From assembly GCA_949297575.1 (NCBI GenBank), contig CASFTB010000002.1, forward strand, positions 1 through 64,000: a stretch of 64,000 bases of DNA, given 5' to 3'. Position 1 is the first letter of the stretch; each line of letters opens with the position of its first letter. This document shows, piece by piece, positions 42,475 to 51,360 of this stretch. A program made the position numbers and the translations under genes. Below the pieces are notes generated by a model, which saw only the letters and a list, made by a program, of their open reading frames with translations, was not told where the DNA came from and made no database searches. Source of the stretch: an uncultured Bacillota bacterium. GTDB lineage: Bacteria; Bacillota; Clostridia; Christensenellales; Borkfalkiaceae.

Positions 42475-42548
42475 TATTTCACCTTAATTATTCCAGATAT
42501 AGTACTTCGCAAATCGACAAAATTACAAAATTTAACAAATTCTTTCAC

Positions 42549-42577
42549 TTGCATTTTGGAATAATATTTGATATTCT
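42549..42577 (+). promoter_or_regulatory. Predicted promoter of the SH3-NlpC/P60 gene
   Basis: TTGCAT (42549-42554), 17 bases, TATTCT (42572-42577). The short leader carries GCGGAGG before ATG 42598. Confidence 0.65.
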
Positions 42578-42597
42578 ATTGCGCGGAGGAAAAACAA

Positions 42598-43521
42598 ATG
42601 AGAAAGATACAATTGCAGATCGCATCCTTGTTTCTTATGGTATGCATCTTGTTTGCCGGCGCCGTCGGAGCTTTGCCTCTCTACAACGGCGAGCAAAACG
42701 ACGGAGCACATGCAGGTGAAGAGCCCTTGCCGGATGGCGACAGCTCGCCCGGAGACGGCGCGCCTCCGCATCCCCCCGCTCATCCCGACGGAGAGAGTAC
42801 AGATGAGAGCGGAGGCGTCGCCGAAGACGATCCGCCGAAGGAGGACGTCCCCGTAGACGAGAAGCCACAGCCCCCGAAAACCGCCGCTTATGTCCGTTCT
42901 AAAGTAGACGGGCTGAATATACGCAGCGGGCCGGGCACAAGCTTTTCCGTTCTCGGCAGTCTCGACCGAGGAGATATGCTGATCCTTTTGTCGAGGGAAG
43001 GCAGCTGGTATAAAACTGTCTACAAAAACAGAACTGCCTATGTCAGTGCAGGGGCGGCGTATACAGAATCATACGAGCTTCCCCTTTCCGAAAACGACGC
43101 CGTCGAAAAGGTTATCGACGAAGGCGTGCGGCTGTTGGGTTTTCCGTACGTCTACGGCGCGATACGCCTGCACGACGGAAAGGGAAACAAACTGAAGGAT
43201 TTTAATGCATCCAAATACGATTGTTCATCCCTGATGCAATATATCTTCTATTACGGCGCAGATGTTTATCTCAACATGACGACCAGGACGCAGGTATCGC
43301 AAGGCTCCTTTGTCGCCAGAAAAGATATCCGCCGCGGCGATCTGATCTTCTTTACAAATTCGACGCGCTACAACAAAACGGGCGTCGAGAGGATCGGCCA
43401 CGTCGCCATGTATCTCGGCGGGAATTATATTCTCCATACGGCGACCGACCATGCCGTGATAGAAGAGATCAGCGATCAACGCTGGAAGTATTATATCGAG
43501 ACAAGACGCATGATCCTATAA
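42598..43521 (+). CDS. Secreted SH3b-NlpC/P60 cell-wall hydrolase
   Basis: 307 residues. A signal peptide (about 1-26, IASLFLMVCILFAGAVGA) is followed by a disordered Pro/Asp/Glu/Gly linker (about 30-98), an SH3b domain (VDGLNIRSGPGTSFSVLG...GSWYKTVYKNRTAYV) and an NlpC/P60 peptidase domain. The catalytic Cys is in YDCSSLMQY, the first His in IGHVAMYLGG and the second in LHTATDH. It cleaves peptide bonds in peptidoglycan outside the cell. ATG 42598 has GGAGG before it. A terminator follows. Confidence 0.93.
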   Translation: MRKIQLQIASLFLMVCILFAGAVGALPLYNGEQNDGAHAGEEPLPDGDSSPGDGAPPHPPAHPDGESTDESGGVAEDDPPKEDVPVDEKPQPPKTAAYVRSKVDGLNIRSGPGTSFSVLGSLDRGDMLILLSREGSWYKTVYKNRTAYVSAGAAYTESYELPLSENDAVEKVIDEGVRLLGFPYVYGAIRLHDGKGNKLKDFNASKYDCSSLMQYIFYYGADVYLNMTTRTQVSQGSFVARKDIRRGDLIFFTNSTRYNKTGVERIGHVAMYLGGNYILHTATDHAVIEEISDQRWKYYIETRRMIL

Positions 43522-43529
43522 TAAAACAA

Positions 43530-43556
43530 CAGGTGCCCGCACAGAGCGGGCACCTG
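43530..43556 (+). terminator. Terminator of the NlpC/P60 gene
   Basis: CAGGTGCCCGC-ACAGA-GCGGGCACCTG, 11-bp stem, followed by CCTGCTTTTA. It lies just before the end of the converging HD gene. Confidence 0.8.
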
Positions 43557-43563
43557 CCTGCTT

Positions 43564-44235
43564 TTACAGCAATCGAACTCCGTTGATGACGAGCGCAAAT
43601 TTTTTACCGAGAAAATCGGCAGCCCGCCTGCACAGCTGCATGCGTTTGAAGTAGATCTCAAAATAATCCATGACGGGGCAGATCGCCGTGTCGATAATGA
43701 TATTTAAAGTGATCTCACCTTTTTGCGCATCCACTTCCAGAACAGATTTTTCCGCAGCGAGGTTGACTCTGTCATGAATGTTCAGATTTTCGGTGTTCAG
43801 GCGCGTACTGTTCGGTCGCACACGGCTCTTATGCACGTCCGCCTTATCCGCGATGATCAGGGCAGACGTTATGTCGCTGACGGGCAACCCGTGCTTTTCG
43901 TCATGATTCCCGATGGCCATCATGATATCTGCGGCATCGCGATACCCCATCCCCATACGCGTAAGGATCTGATATGCGAGGATCGCTCCGCTCTGCGCGT
44001 GGTCTTCCCTGTTTACGCTGTTTCCGATATCGTGCAGATACCCGGCTATGCGCGCAAGTTCAATGCGGTGCGGATCCGCGCCGATCTTTTGCAGGAGATC
44101 CCCTGCCCATTTACTGACGATGCTCGAATGTCGTACCGAGTGCTCGGTAAAACCGAGCGCTTCGATCTGGCTCTCCGCCATAAACATGATCGTCTTGACT
44201 TCTTCGTCTGCTTTGATGTCTGCTATCGTCAACAA
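43564..44235 (-). CDS. HD-domain protein
   Basis: 223 residues. The start is uncertain: two consecutive TTG codons (44235, 44232) lie 12-15 bases after GAGGAG, and the next ATG is 16 codons in. SVRHSSIVSKWAGDLLQ, GYLHDIGNSVNREDHAQSG and AIGNHDEKHG give the His, HD and downstream His of an HD phosphohydrolase. Later ADKADVHKSRVR and a beta-strand-rich C-terminus follow. The stop-to-start gap to the PfkB gene is six bases, so the two are co-transcribed. Its substrate is unknown. Confidence 0.82.
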   Translation of the reverse strand: MLTIADIKADEEVKTIMFMAESQIEALGFTEHSVRHSSIVSKWAGDLLQKIGADPHRIELARIAGYLHDIGNSVNREDHAQSGAILAYQILTRMGMGYRDAADIMMAIGNHDEKHGLPVSDITSALIIADKADVHKSRVRPNSTRLNTENLNIHDRVNLAAEKSVLEVDAQKGEITLNIIIDTAICPVMDYFEIYFKRMQLCRRAADFLGKKFALVINGVRLL

Positions 44236-44241
44236 GGCCGC

Positions 44242-45165
44242 TTAAAACTCCTCGATCTTTAAATTCGCATAGATCTCGTCGTATTTTTCCTTTGTAAAGG
44301 AGATGGAGCCGAAGGTGGTGACGGTCGCCGTGCCCGCGGCGACGCCCGCGCGCAGGATATCATCCAGCGCGGCGCCCTGCTCGAGCATCATGGAAGCGGC
44401 GGCGACCATCCCGTCGCCTGCCCCGACCGTAGAATTGATCGCGACATTGATGCTCTTACAATAATAATTTTTGCTGCCGTCCGTAATGATGGCGCCCTTT
44501 TTGCCGAGCGAGAGCAAAACGCGCTTTGCGCCCTTATCCAGCAGGGCGTAGCACCCCTTCAGCATATCGTCGCGAGAGCGCAGTTCCTGTCCCAGCGTAT
44601 TTTGCAGCTCATCCTTGTTGGGTTTGACGAGGTCGAGCTCCGCCTTGAGCGCCGCCAACAGGCGAGGCCCCTCCGTGTCCGCGATCTTCAGCGTCCCTGC
44701 TGCAGCGACCGAAAAGAGCTTTGTGTAATAATCGCTTTCGACCCCCTGCGGAAGGCTTCCCGACACGACCATCACGCTGCTCGTCTTTGAAAGATTTCCG
44801 ACCATCTCTACGAGCTCGTCCTGCTTGTGTTCGCTGATATTTTCGCCGACGTCATTTACTTCGGTCAGCATCGATTTGTTGTCGATAAACTTATAATTTT
44901 CGCGCACGCGCCCTTTGTTCCAGACAAAGGCGCTCGGCACACCCTCTCGATCCAATGCCTGTTCGAACAGAGAGCCGTTCTCGTTATACATGAAGCCCGT
45001 CGCATAGCTCTGCCCGCGCAGGCGCGCGACGCCGATCGCGACATTCAGAGCCGCCCCCGTAAAGCTGAGCGATTTGCTCTTCACGTGGTTGATCTTCCCT
45101 ACGTTCAGGGAATCGAGTTCTATCGTAACATCGGTGCACGGGTTCAGACATACGGTTAAGATCAT
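44242..45165 (-). CDS. PfkB-family sugar kinase (1-phosphofructokinase-like)
   Basis: 307 residues. MILTVCLNPCTDVTIELD, with a Gly-containing FTGAALNVAIGVARL block where FruK has the substrate-binding GGKGxN, SGSLPQGV, KPNKDEL and the catalytic loop STVGAGDGMVA (Asp as base) are those of the 1-phosphofructokinase/tagatose-6-phosphate kinase group. The absence of a fructose PTS gene or DeoR regulator next to it leaves the physiological substrate open. CGGAGA lies before the ATG and a promoter at 45251-45279. Confidence 0.85.
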   Translation of the reverse strand: MILTVCLNPCTDVTIELDSLNVGKINHVKSKSLSFTGAALNVAIGVARLRGQSYATGFMYNENGSLFEQALDREGVPSAFVWNKGRVRENYKFIDNKSMLTEVNDVGENISEHKQDELVEMVGNLSKTSSVMVVSGSLPQGVESDYYTKLFSVAAAGTLKIADTEGPRLLAALKAELDLVKPNKDELQNTLGQELRSRDDMLKGCYALLDKGAKRVLLSLGKKGAIITDGSKNYYCKSINVAINSTVGAGDGMVAAASMMLEQGAALDDILRAGVAAGTATVTTFGSISFTKEKYDEIYANLKIEEF

Positions 45166-45250
45166 GTTTTTCTCCGATAACGAACATCAGCGCTCGGCTC
45201 AGCAGGCTCAGATCGATCGCACGCGCTTGTCCGTACATACTCTATACTAT

Positions 45251-45279
45251 ATTATATTACACATTCAAAAGAATTTCAA
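45251..45279 (-). promoter_or_regulatory. Predicted promoter of the PfkB kinase gene
   Basis: On the minus strand TTGAAA (45274-45279), 17 bases, TATAAT (45251-45256). The leader of about 80 bases is longer than usual here and could hold a regulatory element; I recognise none. Confidence 0.68.
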
Positions 45280-45337
45280 GAGGCTTTTTATATTTTTTGC
45301 AGAATTTCTCAAAATTCTCTTTTTTGCCGTTTCGGAC

Positions 45338-45364
45338 AAAAAAACCGCCGCTTGACAGCGGCGG
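45338..45364 (-). terminator. Terminator of pfkA
   Basis: On the minus strand CCGCCGCT-GTCA-AGCGGCGG followed by TTTTTTT, shortly after the pfkA stop. Confidence 0.93.
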
Positions 45365-45380
45365 CACGGGAAAACAACGC

Positions 45381-46343
45381 TCACATAGAGATCATCTGAA
45401 GGGTCTCGTACAGTTCGTAATTGAACTTCTTTTTCATGCTGACCGCTTCGATGATGTCGAGATCGATGATCTCGTTTTTATGGATACCGACGACCCTGTT
45501 GCCGATGCCCTCTTTGAGCATACGGACGGCGCGGTTGCCGAACTGCGCAGCGAGCATCCTGTCCGCCATGGAAGGCGAGCCGCCCCTCTGCACGTGACCG
45601 ATCGTCGTGCCACGCACGGAGTACGTCGTCATCGCCTGCAGCTTCTTGGAGAATTCGTCAGCCGTAGACACGCCTTCCGCGAGGACGATGATATTGCTGT
45701 GCTTGCCGTTTGCGCGGCTCCTGTTGATGCGGAGAACGACGTCCTCCATATCGTACGCGATCTCGGGCACGATGATGATCTCCGCCCCGCTCGCAATGCC
45801 GGAATACAGGGCGATGTCGCCGCAGCGGCGCCCCATCACTTCGACAACGCTGATGCGCTCATGAGAGGTCATCGTATCGCGCAGCTTGTTGATGATGTCG
45901 AGGCAGGTATTGACTGCAGTGTCAAAGCCGAGCGTATAGTCGGTATATTCGAGGTCATTGTCGATCGTCCCGGGGATGCCGATCGTCGGGATGCCGTATT
46001 CCTCGCTCAGGCACTTTGCCCCGCGGAAAGAGCCGTCTCCGCCGATGACGACGAGGCCTTCGATACCGCGGTCATTCAATGTTTTCACCGCCTGTTTCTG
46101 GCCCTCGACGGTATACATCTCTACGCAGCGGGCCGTGCGGAGCATGGTGCCGCCGCGCTGGACGATATCGGAAACGCTGCGCATCTCCATCGGGACCATG
46201 TCATCGTTGATCAGTCCGGCATATCCCTGGCGGATCCCGTAGATCTCCATCCCAAAGTATTTTGCCGTCCTGACGACCGCCCTGATACAGGCGTTCATGC
46301 CCGGCGCATCGCCGCCGCTCGTCAATACTCCGATCCTTTTCAT
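45381..46343 (-). CDS. pfkA: ATP-dependent 6-phosphofructokinase
   Basis: 320 residues, the standard bacterial length. VLTSGGDAPGMNACIRAVVR is the ATP loop, GGDGS (about 102-106) marks an ATP- rather than PPi-dependent enzyme, and GTIDND carries the catalytic Asp. EVMGRRCGDIA and GHVQRGGSPSMADR bind fructose-6-phosphate. CGGAGG precedes the ATG; TGTTATAAT at 46403-46411 (minus strand) is an extended -10 candidate upstream. In many Clostridia pfkA follows dnaE and precedes pyk; here pyk is missing and a PfkB kinase follows. Confidence 0.96.
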   Translation of the reverse strand: MKRIGVLTSGGDAPGMNACIRAVVRTAKYFGMEIYGIRQGYAGLINDDMVPMEMRSVSDIVQRGGTMLRTARCVEMYTVEGQKQAVKTLNDRGIEGLVVIGGDGSFRGAKCLSEEYGIPTIGIPGTIDNDLEYTDYTLGFDTAVNTCLDIINKLRDTMTSHERISVVEVMGRRCGDIALYSGIASGAEIIIVPEIAYDMEDVVLRINRSRANGKHSNIIVLAEGVSTADEFSKKLQAMTTYSVRGTTIGHVQRGGSPSMADRMLAAQFGNRAVRMLKEGIGNRVVGIHKNEIIDLDIIEAVSMKKKFNYELYETLQMISM

Positions 46344-46521
46344 AATAACCCTCCGAACAAGCTATTTTTTCATTCGATCGATATCTAAAAATCTACAGTT
46401 TAATTATAACAGATGGTTTGGGAAAATAAAAGTATTTTTCTGTACCACCCGTCCCCGACAAAAAAACCTGACAAAATTAACATTTTTTGAAAATTACCGT
46501 TAAGCGCTGGGGAACAGAAAC

Positions 46522-49500
46522 TCAAACGAGCACGATGTCTGCATCACTTAGGAAGAGGCACAGTTCGTCTCTCAGCCCGCGGCAGTCATTGATGCCCTTC
46601 AGCTTGTACATCTTGCCTCCTCTCTTGATTTTGACGACGGTCTCGCCGTTCATATAGTGTGAAAAGAGGGAAGTCAGGTCGTCAAACTCCTCTTCCGTCA
46701 GGGAGGAGGCGTTCAGCCACAGGGCGTGTTCCCGCGCGGGTGTGCGCTGAGGAGCCTGCCCCGCCTCCGCCGCATTCCCCTCGTCCGGCCTGTATTCCTG
46801 CAGCTTATCCAATAAGATGACGGGCGCCTTTTCGTCGTCCAACTGCAACTTTCCGGAAAGCCGCACGATCTTGTCTGCCGCCACGTCCCCGCGGATCTTT
46901 TCAAAGACGTTGGGGAAGGCGACGCATTCGATGCTGCCGTACAGATCTTCGACGGAAATGAAGGCCATGCTCGCCCCCGTCCGCGTATTGATCTTCTTGA
47001 ATGTACCGATGATCCCCCCCATCGTGACGGAGGCGCCGTCCGTAAGATCCGGATAGGTACGGCGGCCGTCCTCGTCTTCCTCATAGTTCTGCATCATGAG
47101 GCAGTTGAAAGTACAGTCCGTAAAAGCGGAAGCATATTTTTCGAAAGGATGCCCGCTGACATAAACGCCCAGGACGGCCTTCTCCTTTGCAAGCTTCTCG
47201 TTCGTATCGTACTCGGCGACGTCCGGGTAAGCGATGTCCGTCAAATCTTCCTCAATGATATCGCCGAACAGGCTCATCTGCATGCTCTGCTTTTGTTTCG
47301 CGATCTTGTTGGCGCGGTCGAGCACGCTCTCATATACGGAAGAGAGCTGCGCCCTGTTTTTCCCGAAGCGGTCAAACGCCCCCGCACAGATCAGCCCTTC
47401 GAGCATCCTTTTGTTCAGCAGATGCGCGCACCTGAAAACGAAATCAGGAAAGCTCGCAAAGGGGCCGTTCGTCTCGCGCTCGTCGATAATAGCCTGCGTC
47501 GCGCCGATTCCAACACCCTTTAACGCGCTCAGCCCGAAACGAACTCCTTGCCCCTGCACGGAAAAGTATGCCTTGCTCTCGTTGATGTCCGGCGGGAGGA
47601 CAAGGATATTCTTCTCTTTGAGGTAAACGATATATTTTGAAACTTCGTCGATCTTGTCGATCCGGTTGTTGAGGATCGCGGCGAGGAATTCCTTTGGATA
47701 AAACCTTTTCAGATATGCAGTTCGATAGGCGAGCACCGCATAGCAGGTCGCATGCGCTTTGTTGAACGCGTAGCTCGCAAAGCTCTCCATATCGCCGAAG
47801 ATCTTTGCGGCAACTTCTTTCGGGATCCCGCGGCTGACGGCCCCCTCTATGTTTCCCCCATCCTTGATGTTGCCGAAGATGAATTTGTCCTTCTGCGCCA
47901 TCAGTTCCGCCTTGTTTTTCTTGCCCATCGCGCGGCGGACGAGGTCCGCCTGCCCGAGCGAGAATCCGGCAAGATCCTGGAATATCTGCATGACCTGCTC
48001 CTGGTACACGATGACGCCGTACGTGACTTTCAGGATATGTTCGAGGAGCGGTGTATCGTATTTTACCTGAGAGGGATTTAGCTTATTCGCGATATAGGTC
48101 GGGATATACGCCATGGGCCCGGGGCGGTACAGGGCGACGCCCGCTATGATATCTTCGAGGCAGCCGGGCTTAAGTTCCTTCATGAACTTCTTCATGCCTC
48201 CTTGCTCGAGCTGGAACACGGCGTCCGTATCGCCTTCGGAAATGAGCTCGTAGGCCTCTTTGTTCTCATACCCGATTTCGTCCCAGTCGATGACCCTGCC
48301 CGTATCCTCGCGGATATAGTCGCAGGCCTTTTTGATATCCGTCAGCGTCGTCAGCGCGAGGAAGTCCATCTTGAGCATGCCGATAGACTCAACTTCCTTC
48401 ATGTTGAACTGCGTCGTGATATCCTCGCCGTTGCGGGAAAGAGGCACCGCTTCCGCGATGGGCTTGCGGCAGATGACGACGCCCGCCGCATGCATGGAAG
48501 TATTACGAGGCATTCCCTCCAATTTCAGCGCCATGTCGATGACGCGGTGGAGCTGTTCGTCCGTCTCGTAGAGCGAGATAAAGTCCTGGTTCCGCTTCTT
48601 TTCCTGCTCTTCGAGCTTTTTCTGCAATTCGGCGCGCTTGTCTTCGTCCGTTTCCGATGCGATCTTCTGCTGCAGTCCAGGGATATTTCTGCCGAGGAGC
48701 TCCCCGATGGCAGACTTGCCGTCCATCAGCTTCGTCACGCGGTCTGTTTCGGAATACGGCACGCGCAGTACTCTGCCAACGTCCTTGATCGCCGCCTTTG
48801 AGGCAAGCGTACCGAACGTGACAATTTGAGCGACGTTCTCGGGGTGATATTTTTTACGAACATATTCTATCGTTTCCGGCCGCCGTTCGTTGCAAAAATC
48901 GACGTCGAAATCGGGCATGGTTACGCGGTCAGGGTTCAGGAACCTCTCAAAGAAGAGGTCGTATTTGAGGGGATCGATATCCGTGATCCCGATCGCATAG
49001 GCAACGATGCTCGCCGCGCCGCTCCCGCGCCCCGGCCCGACGGGGATACCCTTTGACTTGGACCACTGGATAAAGTCCATGACGATGAGATAATACTCCG
49101 CAAACCCCATGCCGAGGATGATCCCGAGCTCATAATCGGCGCGCTTTTTGACGGCGTCCGTGATCTCCCCGTAGCGGCGCTTGAGCCCCTCCCATGTCAG
49201 TTTCGTCAGATAGTCCTTCGGGTCGGATCCGTCCTCCGGCGTATATCCGGGGATAAGCGATTTATCCTTGATCGGGTCGCCGTTATCCTTCAGGTCGAAG
49301 CACGGCTCCTCCGCACATTTTTGTGCGATGACGAGCGTGTTTTCGATCGCCTCGGGAATGTAAGAAAAGAGCTCCGACATCTCCTCAGCAGATTTGAGGT
49401 AAAACTCATGCGTCCCGAAGCGCATGCGCTTCGGGTCTTCTATCGTCTTTTTCGTCTGGATGCAGAGCAGAACGTCCTGCATCTCCCAATCGTCCTTGCG

Positions 49501-50118
49501 AAGGTAATGGACGTCGTTGGTCGCGACGGGCGGGATGCTGAGTTCTTTGGACAGGCGAAGCAGCAGCGGCAAAATCCTGCGCTGCTCTTCCAGTCCGTGA
49601 TCCTGGATCTCAATATAAAAATCGTCGCCGAAAATCTCTTTCAGCTCGAGCGCAGCGGTCCTCGCTCCCTCGTAGTTGTTCTTGAGGAGCAATTTCGGGA
49701 TGCGCCCCGCAAGACAGGCGGAGAGGCAAACAAGCCCCTCGCTGTGTTCGCGCAGAAGCTTATAGTCGATGCGAGGCTTGTAATAAAAGCCGTCGACATA
49801 GGCGACGGAATCGAGCTTGATAAGATTTTTATAACCCGTCTTGTTTTTGGCGAGCAGGACAAGATGTTCAAAATCGCTCGTATTGTCCTTTACATGCAGA
49901 TCCTGCGTCAAATACATTTCACAGCCGATGATCGCCTGGATGTTATTTTTTCTGCACTGCTCGGCAAACTGCAGCGTCCCGTACATATTCCCGTGGTCGG
50001 TAATGGCGATCGCCTTGATGCCGTTTTTGACGCAGTGCGCCACAAGTTCCTTTATCTTGCATGCACCGTCGAGCAGGCTGTATTCCGTGTGGAGATGAAG
50101 ATGTACAAAATCAGACAT
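46522..50118 (-). CDS. dnaE: DNA polymerase III subunit alpha
   Basis: 1198 residues from ATG 50118. The N-terminal PHP domain (FVHLHLHTEYSLLDGACK, ITDHGNMYG) is followed by the Pol III catalytic core with GPGRGSGAAS, PDFDVDFCNERR carrying the metal-binding Asp pair, the tau/beta-binding region with FNKAHATCYA, and a C-terminal OB fold (VTMGGIIGTFKKINTRTG). It is the replicative or lagging-strand polymerase. Its place after whiA and the Crh-like gene, before pfkA, is the conserved clostridial order. The gap to the Crh-like gene is 25 bases. Confidence 0.96.
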   Translation of the reverse strand: MSDFVHLHLHTEYSLLDGACKIKELVAHCVKNGIKAIAITDHGNMYGTLQFAEQCRKNNIQAIIGCEMYLTQDLHVKDNTSDFEHLVLLAKNKTGYKNLIKLDSVAYVDGFYYKPRIDYKLLREHSEGLVCLSACLAGRIPKLLLKNNYEGARTAALELKEIFGDDFYIEIQDHGLEEQRRILPLLLRLSKELSIPPVATNDVHYLRKDDWEMQDVLLCIQTKKTIEDPKRMRFGTHEFYLKSAEEMSELFSYIPEAIENTLVIAQKCAEEPCFDLKDNGDPIKDKSLIPGYTPEDGSDPKDYLTKLTWEGLKRRYGEITDAVKKRADYELGIILGMGFAEYYLIVMDFIQWSKSKGIPVGPGRGSGAASIVAYAIGITDIDPLKYDLFFERFLNPDRVTMPDFDVDFCNERRPETIEYVRKKYHPENVAQIVTFGTLASKAAIKDVGRVLRVPYSETDRVTKLMDGKSAIGELLGRNIPGLQQKIASETDEDKRAELQKKLEEQEKKRNQDFISLYETDEQLHRVIDMALKLEGMPRNTSMHAAGVVICRKPIAEAVPLSRNGEDITTQFNMKEVESIGMLKMDFLALTTLTDIKKACDYIREDTGRVIDWDEIGYENKEAYELISEGDTDAVFQLEQGGMKKFMKELKPGCLEDIIAGVALYRPGPMAYIPTYIANKLNPSQVKYDTPLLEHILKVTYGVIVYQEQVMQIFQDLAGFSLGQADLVRRAMGKKNKAELMAQKDKFIFGNIKDGGNIEGAVSRGIPKEVAAKIFGDMESFASYAFNKAHATCYAVLAYRTAYLKRFYPKEFLAAILNNRIDKIDEVSKYIVYLKEKNILVLPPDINESKAYFSVQGQGVRFGLSALKGVGIGATQAIIDERETNGPFASFPDFVFRCAHLLNKRMLEGLICAGAFDRFGKNRAQLSSVYESVLDRANKIAKQKQSMQMSLFGDIIEEDLTDIAYPDVAEYDTNEKLAKEKAVLGVYVSGHPFEKYASAFTDCTFNCLMMQNYEEDEDGRRTYPDLTDGASVTMGGIIGTFKKINTRTGASMAFISVEDLYGSIECVAFPNVFEKIRGDVAADKIVRLSGKLQLDDEKAPVILLDKLQEYRPDEGNAAEAGQAPQRTPAREHALWLNASSLTEEEFDDLTSLFSHYMNGETVVKIKRGGKMYKLKGINDCRGLRDELCLFLSDADIVLV

Positions 50119-50143
50119 TTTTCTTTCCGTTCCCGATCGTTTC

Positions 50144-50395
50144 TCAGAGCTTTGAAATAAAATCGGCAAGGCCCTTCGCGGCCGCGCGTGCATCCGGCCC
50201 TTCGGCGAGCACGGTATATTCGTCCCCTTTCAGGAACTTCATGGAGAGCAGGCCTATGATGCTCTTCGCATTCCCGCGCTTGTTCCCATCTTCAAAGACG
50301 ATCTCGCTTTTATACTTACCCGCTTCAAAGACGATGCGCTGCGCGTCGTACGCATTGTAGGTGTCTTTGTTGTATATAAAAGTCCTTCTTTCCAT
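50144..50395 (-). CDS. Crh-like HPr homologue lacking the phosphorylatable histidine
   Basis: 83 residues with the HPr fold pattern: FEAGKYKSEIVFEDGNK, NAKSIIGLLSM and KGDEYTVLAEGPDARAAAKGL. The active-site loop that reads GIHARPA in HPr is TYNAYDAQ here, and the whole protein contains no histidine, so it cannot carry PTS phosphate. The kinase-target Ser (S45 in AKSIIG, HPr Ser46) is kept. This is the profile of Bacillus Crh, the catabolite corepressor that HPr kinase phosphorylates on Ser and that then binds CcpA. Location agrees: it begins one base after whiA, as crh does in Bacillus, and hprK lies 3.8 kb upstream on the same strand. Confidence 0.87.
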   Translation of the reverse strand: MERRTFIYNKDTYNAYDAQRIVFEAGKYKSEIVFEDGNKRGNAKSIIGLLSMKFLKGDEYTVLAEGPDARAAAKGLADFISKL

Positions 50396-50396
50396 G

Positions 50397-51359
50397 CTAT
50401 TCCTCCTCCGGATAAGACCGGGCGATCTTTTCCAGCCGCCTCAGCCTGTGGTTCAAACAGCTCTTTGAGATATGCAGCCGCTCCGACAGTTCTTTGAGCG
50501 AGGCCTCCTTATCCATGAGCCGTGCTTCGGCCGTTTCCCGCAGAACGGGATCGAGTTCCCCGAGCCCGTCCGCCGCCGCGATGCGTTCGATGGCACACAC
50601 CTGCCTTACGGAAGCGATCGCGGTCCTGTCAAAATTTTTTTGCATGCAGTTTGCCACGCGGTTGATGTTGTTCCGCTCGTCCTTTTTCCATGCAAGTTTA
50701 TCCAATTTCTGCAGAGAATTTTTTGCGCCGATCAGATCCAGAAAATCGGAAATGCTCTCCCTGCTTTTCAGGTAAACGACGCTCGTCCCCTTCCTCGATA
50801 CGTTCTTTGCCAAAACGTCAAAATGCTCCAAAAGCCCCAAATAGGCCGCGGCGACCGTGCCGGACGAAAACACGATCTCCAAATGGTAACCGGAGCGCGC
50901 GTTCTCTTCCTTCGGCACGCTGCAGCTCCCGCTGCCGAGAAAAGCACCTTTGATGTATGCCCTCTTGCAGCACTCATTCTCCGTGAGGTACTTGTCGATA
51001 TCGAAGCTGAGGGCGATCTCTTCCCCCGCCCGCTCCGCAATTCCGAGCTCGGACAGGATAAAGAGAGACCTCTCTGAAAGGCAGCGGAACGCGAGCCTGT
51101 TCTTCCCGTTGCGGGCATCCTGTACCGCCTGAACAACGTTCAGCTCGGCGCCGTAGATATCCTCCAGCAAGCCGACCATGTATTCGGCGATCTCCTCGTT
51201 TTCGGTCACGAACTCAAAGCCGACCAGCGAGCCGCTGCGTATGATGCTGCCCGTGGCGCGCAAAAACGCAGACAGAGCCGCCGTCTTGCAGCACGTGTTT
51301 TCAAACCCGTCGCGCAGTATTTCCCTCTTGATCTCGGCCGTAAAATTCCCCGCAGACAC
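50397..51359 (-). CDS. whiA: WhiA-family DNA-binding protein
   Basis: 320 residues from GTG 51359, chosen because VSAGNFTAEIKREILRD matches the WhiA N-terminus, with AAGGAG about 12 bases upstream. The N-terminal two-thirds are a degenerate LAGLIDADG homing-endonuclease fold (CCKRAYIKGAFLGSGSCSVP), and the C-terminus (about 280-310) is a helix-turn-helix, ASLKELSERLHISKSCLNHRLRRL. WhiA influences cell division and chromosome segregation in Bacillota and sporulation in actinomycetes. Usually rapZ and yvcK precede it; here a PHP gene does. Confidence 0.94.
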   Translation of the reverse strand: MSAGNFTAEIKREILRDGFENTCCKTAALSAFLRATGSIIRSGSLVGFEFVTENEEIAEYMVGLLEDIYGAELNVVQAVQDARNGKNRLAFRCLSERSLFILSELGIAERAGEEIALSFDIDKYLTENECCKRAYIKGAFLGSGSCSVPKEENARSGYHLEIVFSSGTVAAAYLGLLEHFDVLAKNVSRKGTSVVYLKSRESISDFLDLIGAKNSLQKLDKLAWKKDERNNINRVANCMQKNFDRTAIASVRQVCAIERIAAADGLGELDPVLRETAEARLMDKEASLKELSERLHISKSCLNHRLRRLEKIARSYPEEE

Positions 51360-51360
51360 T

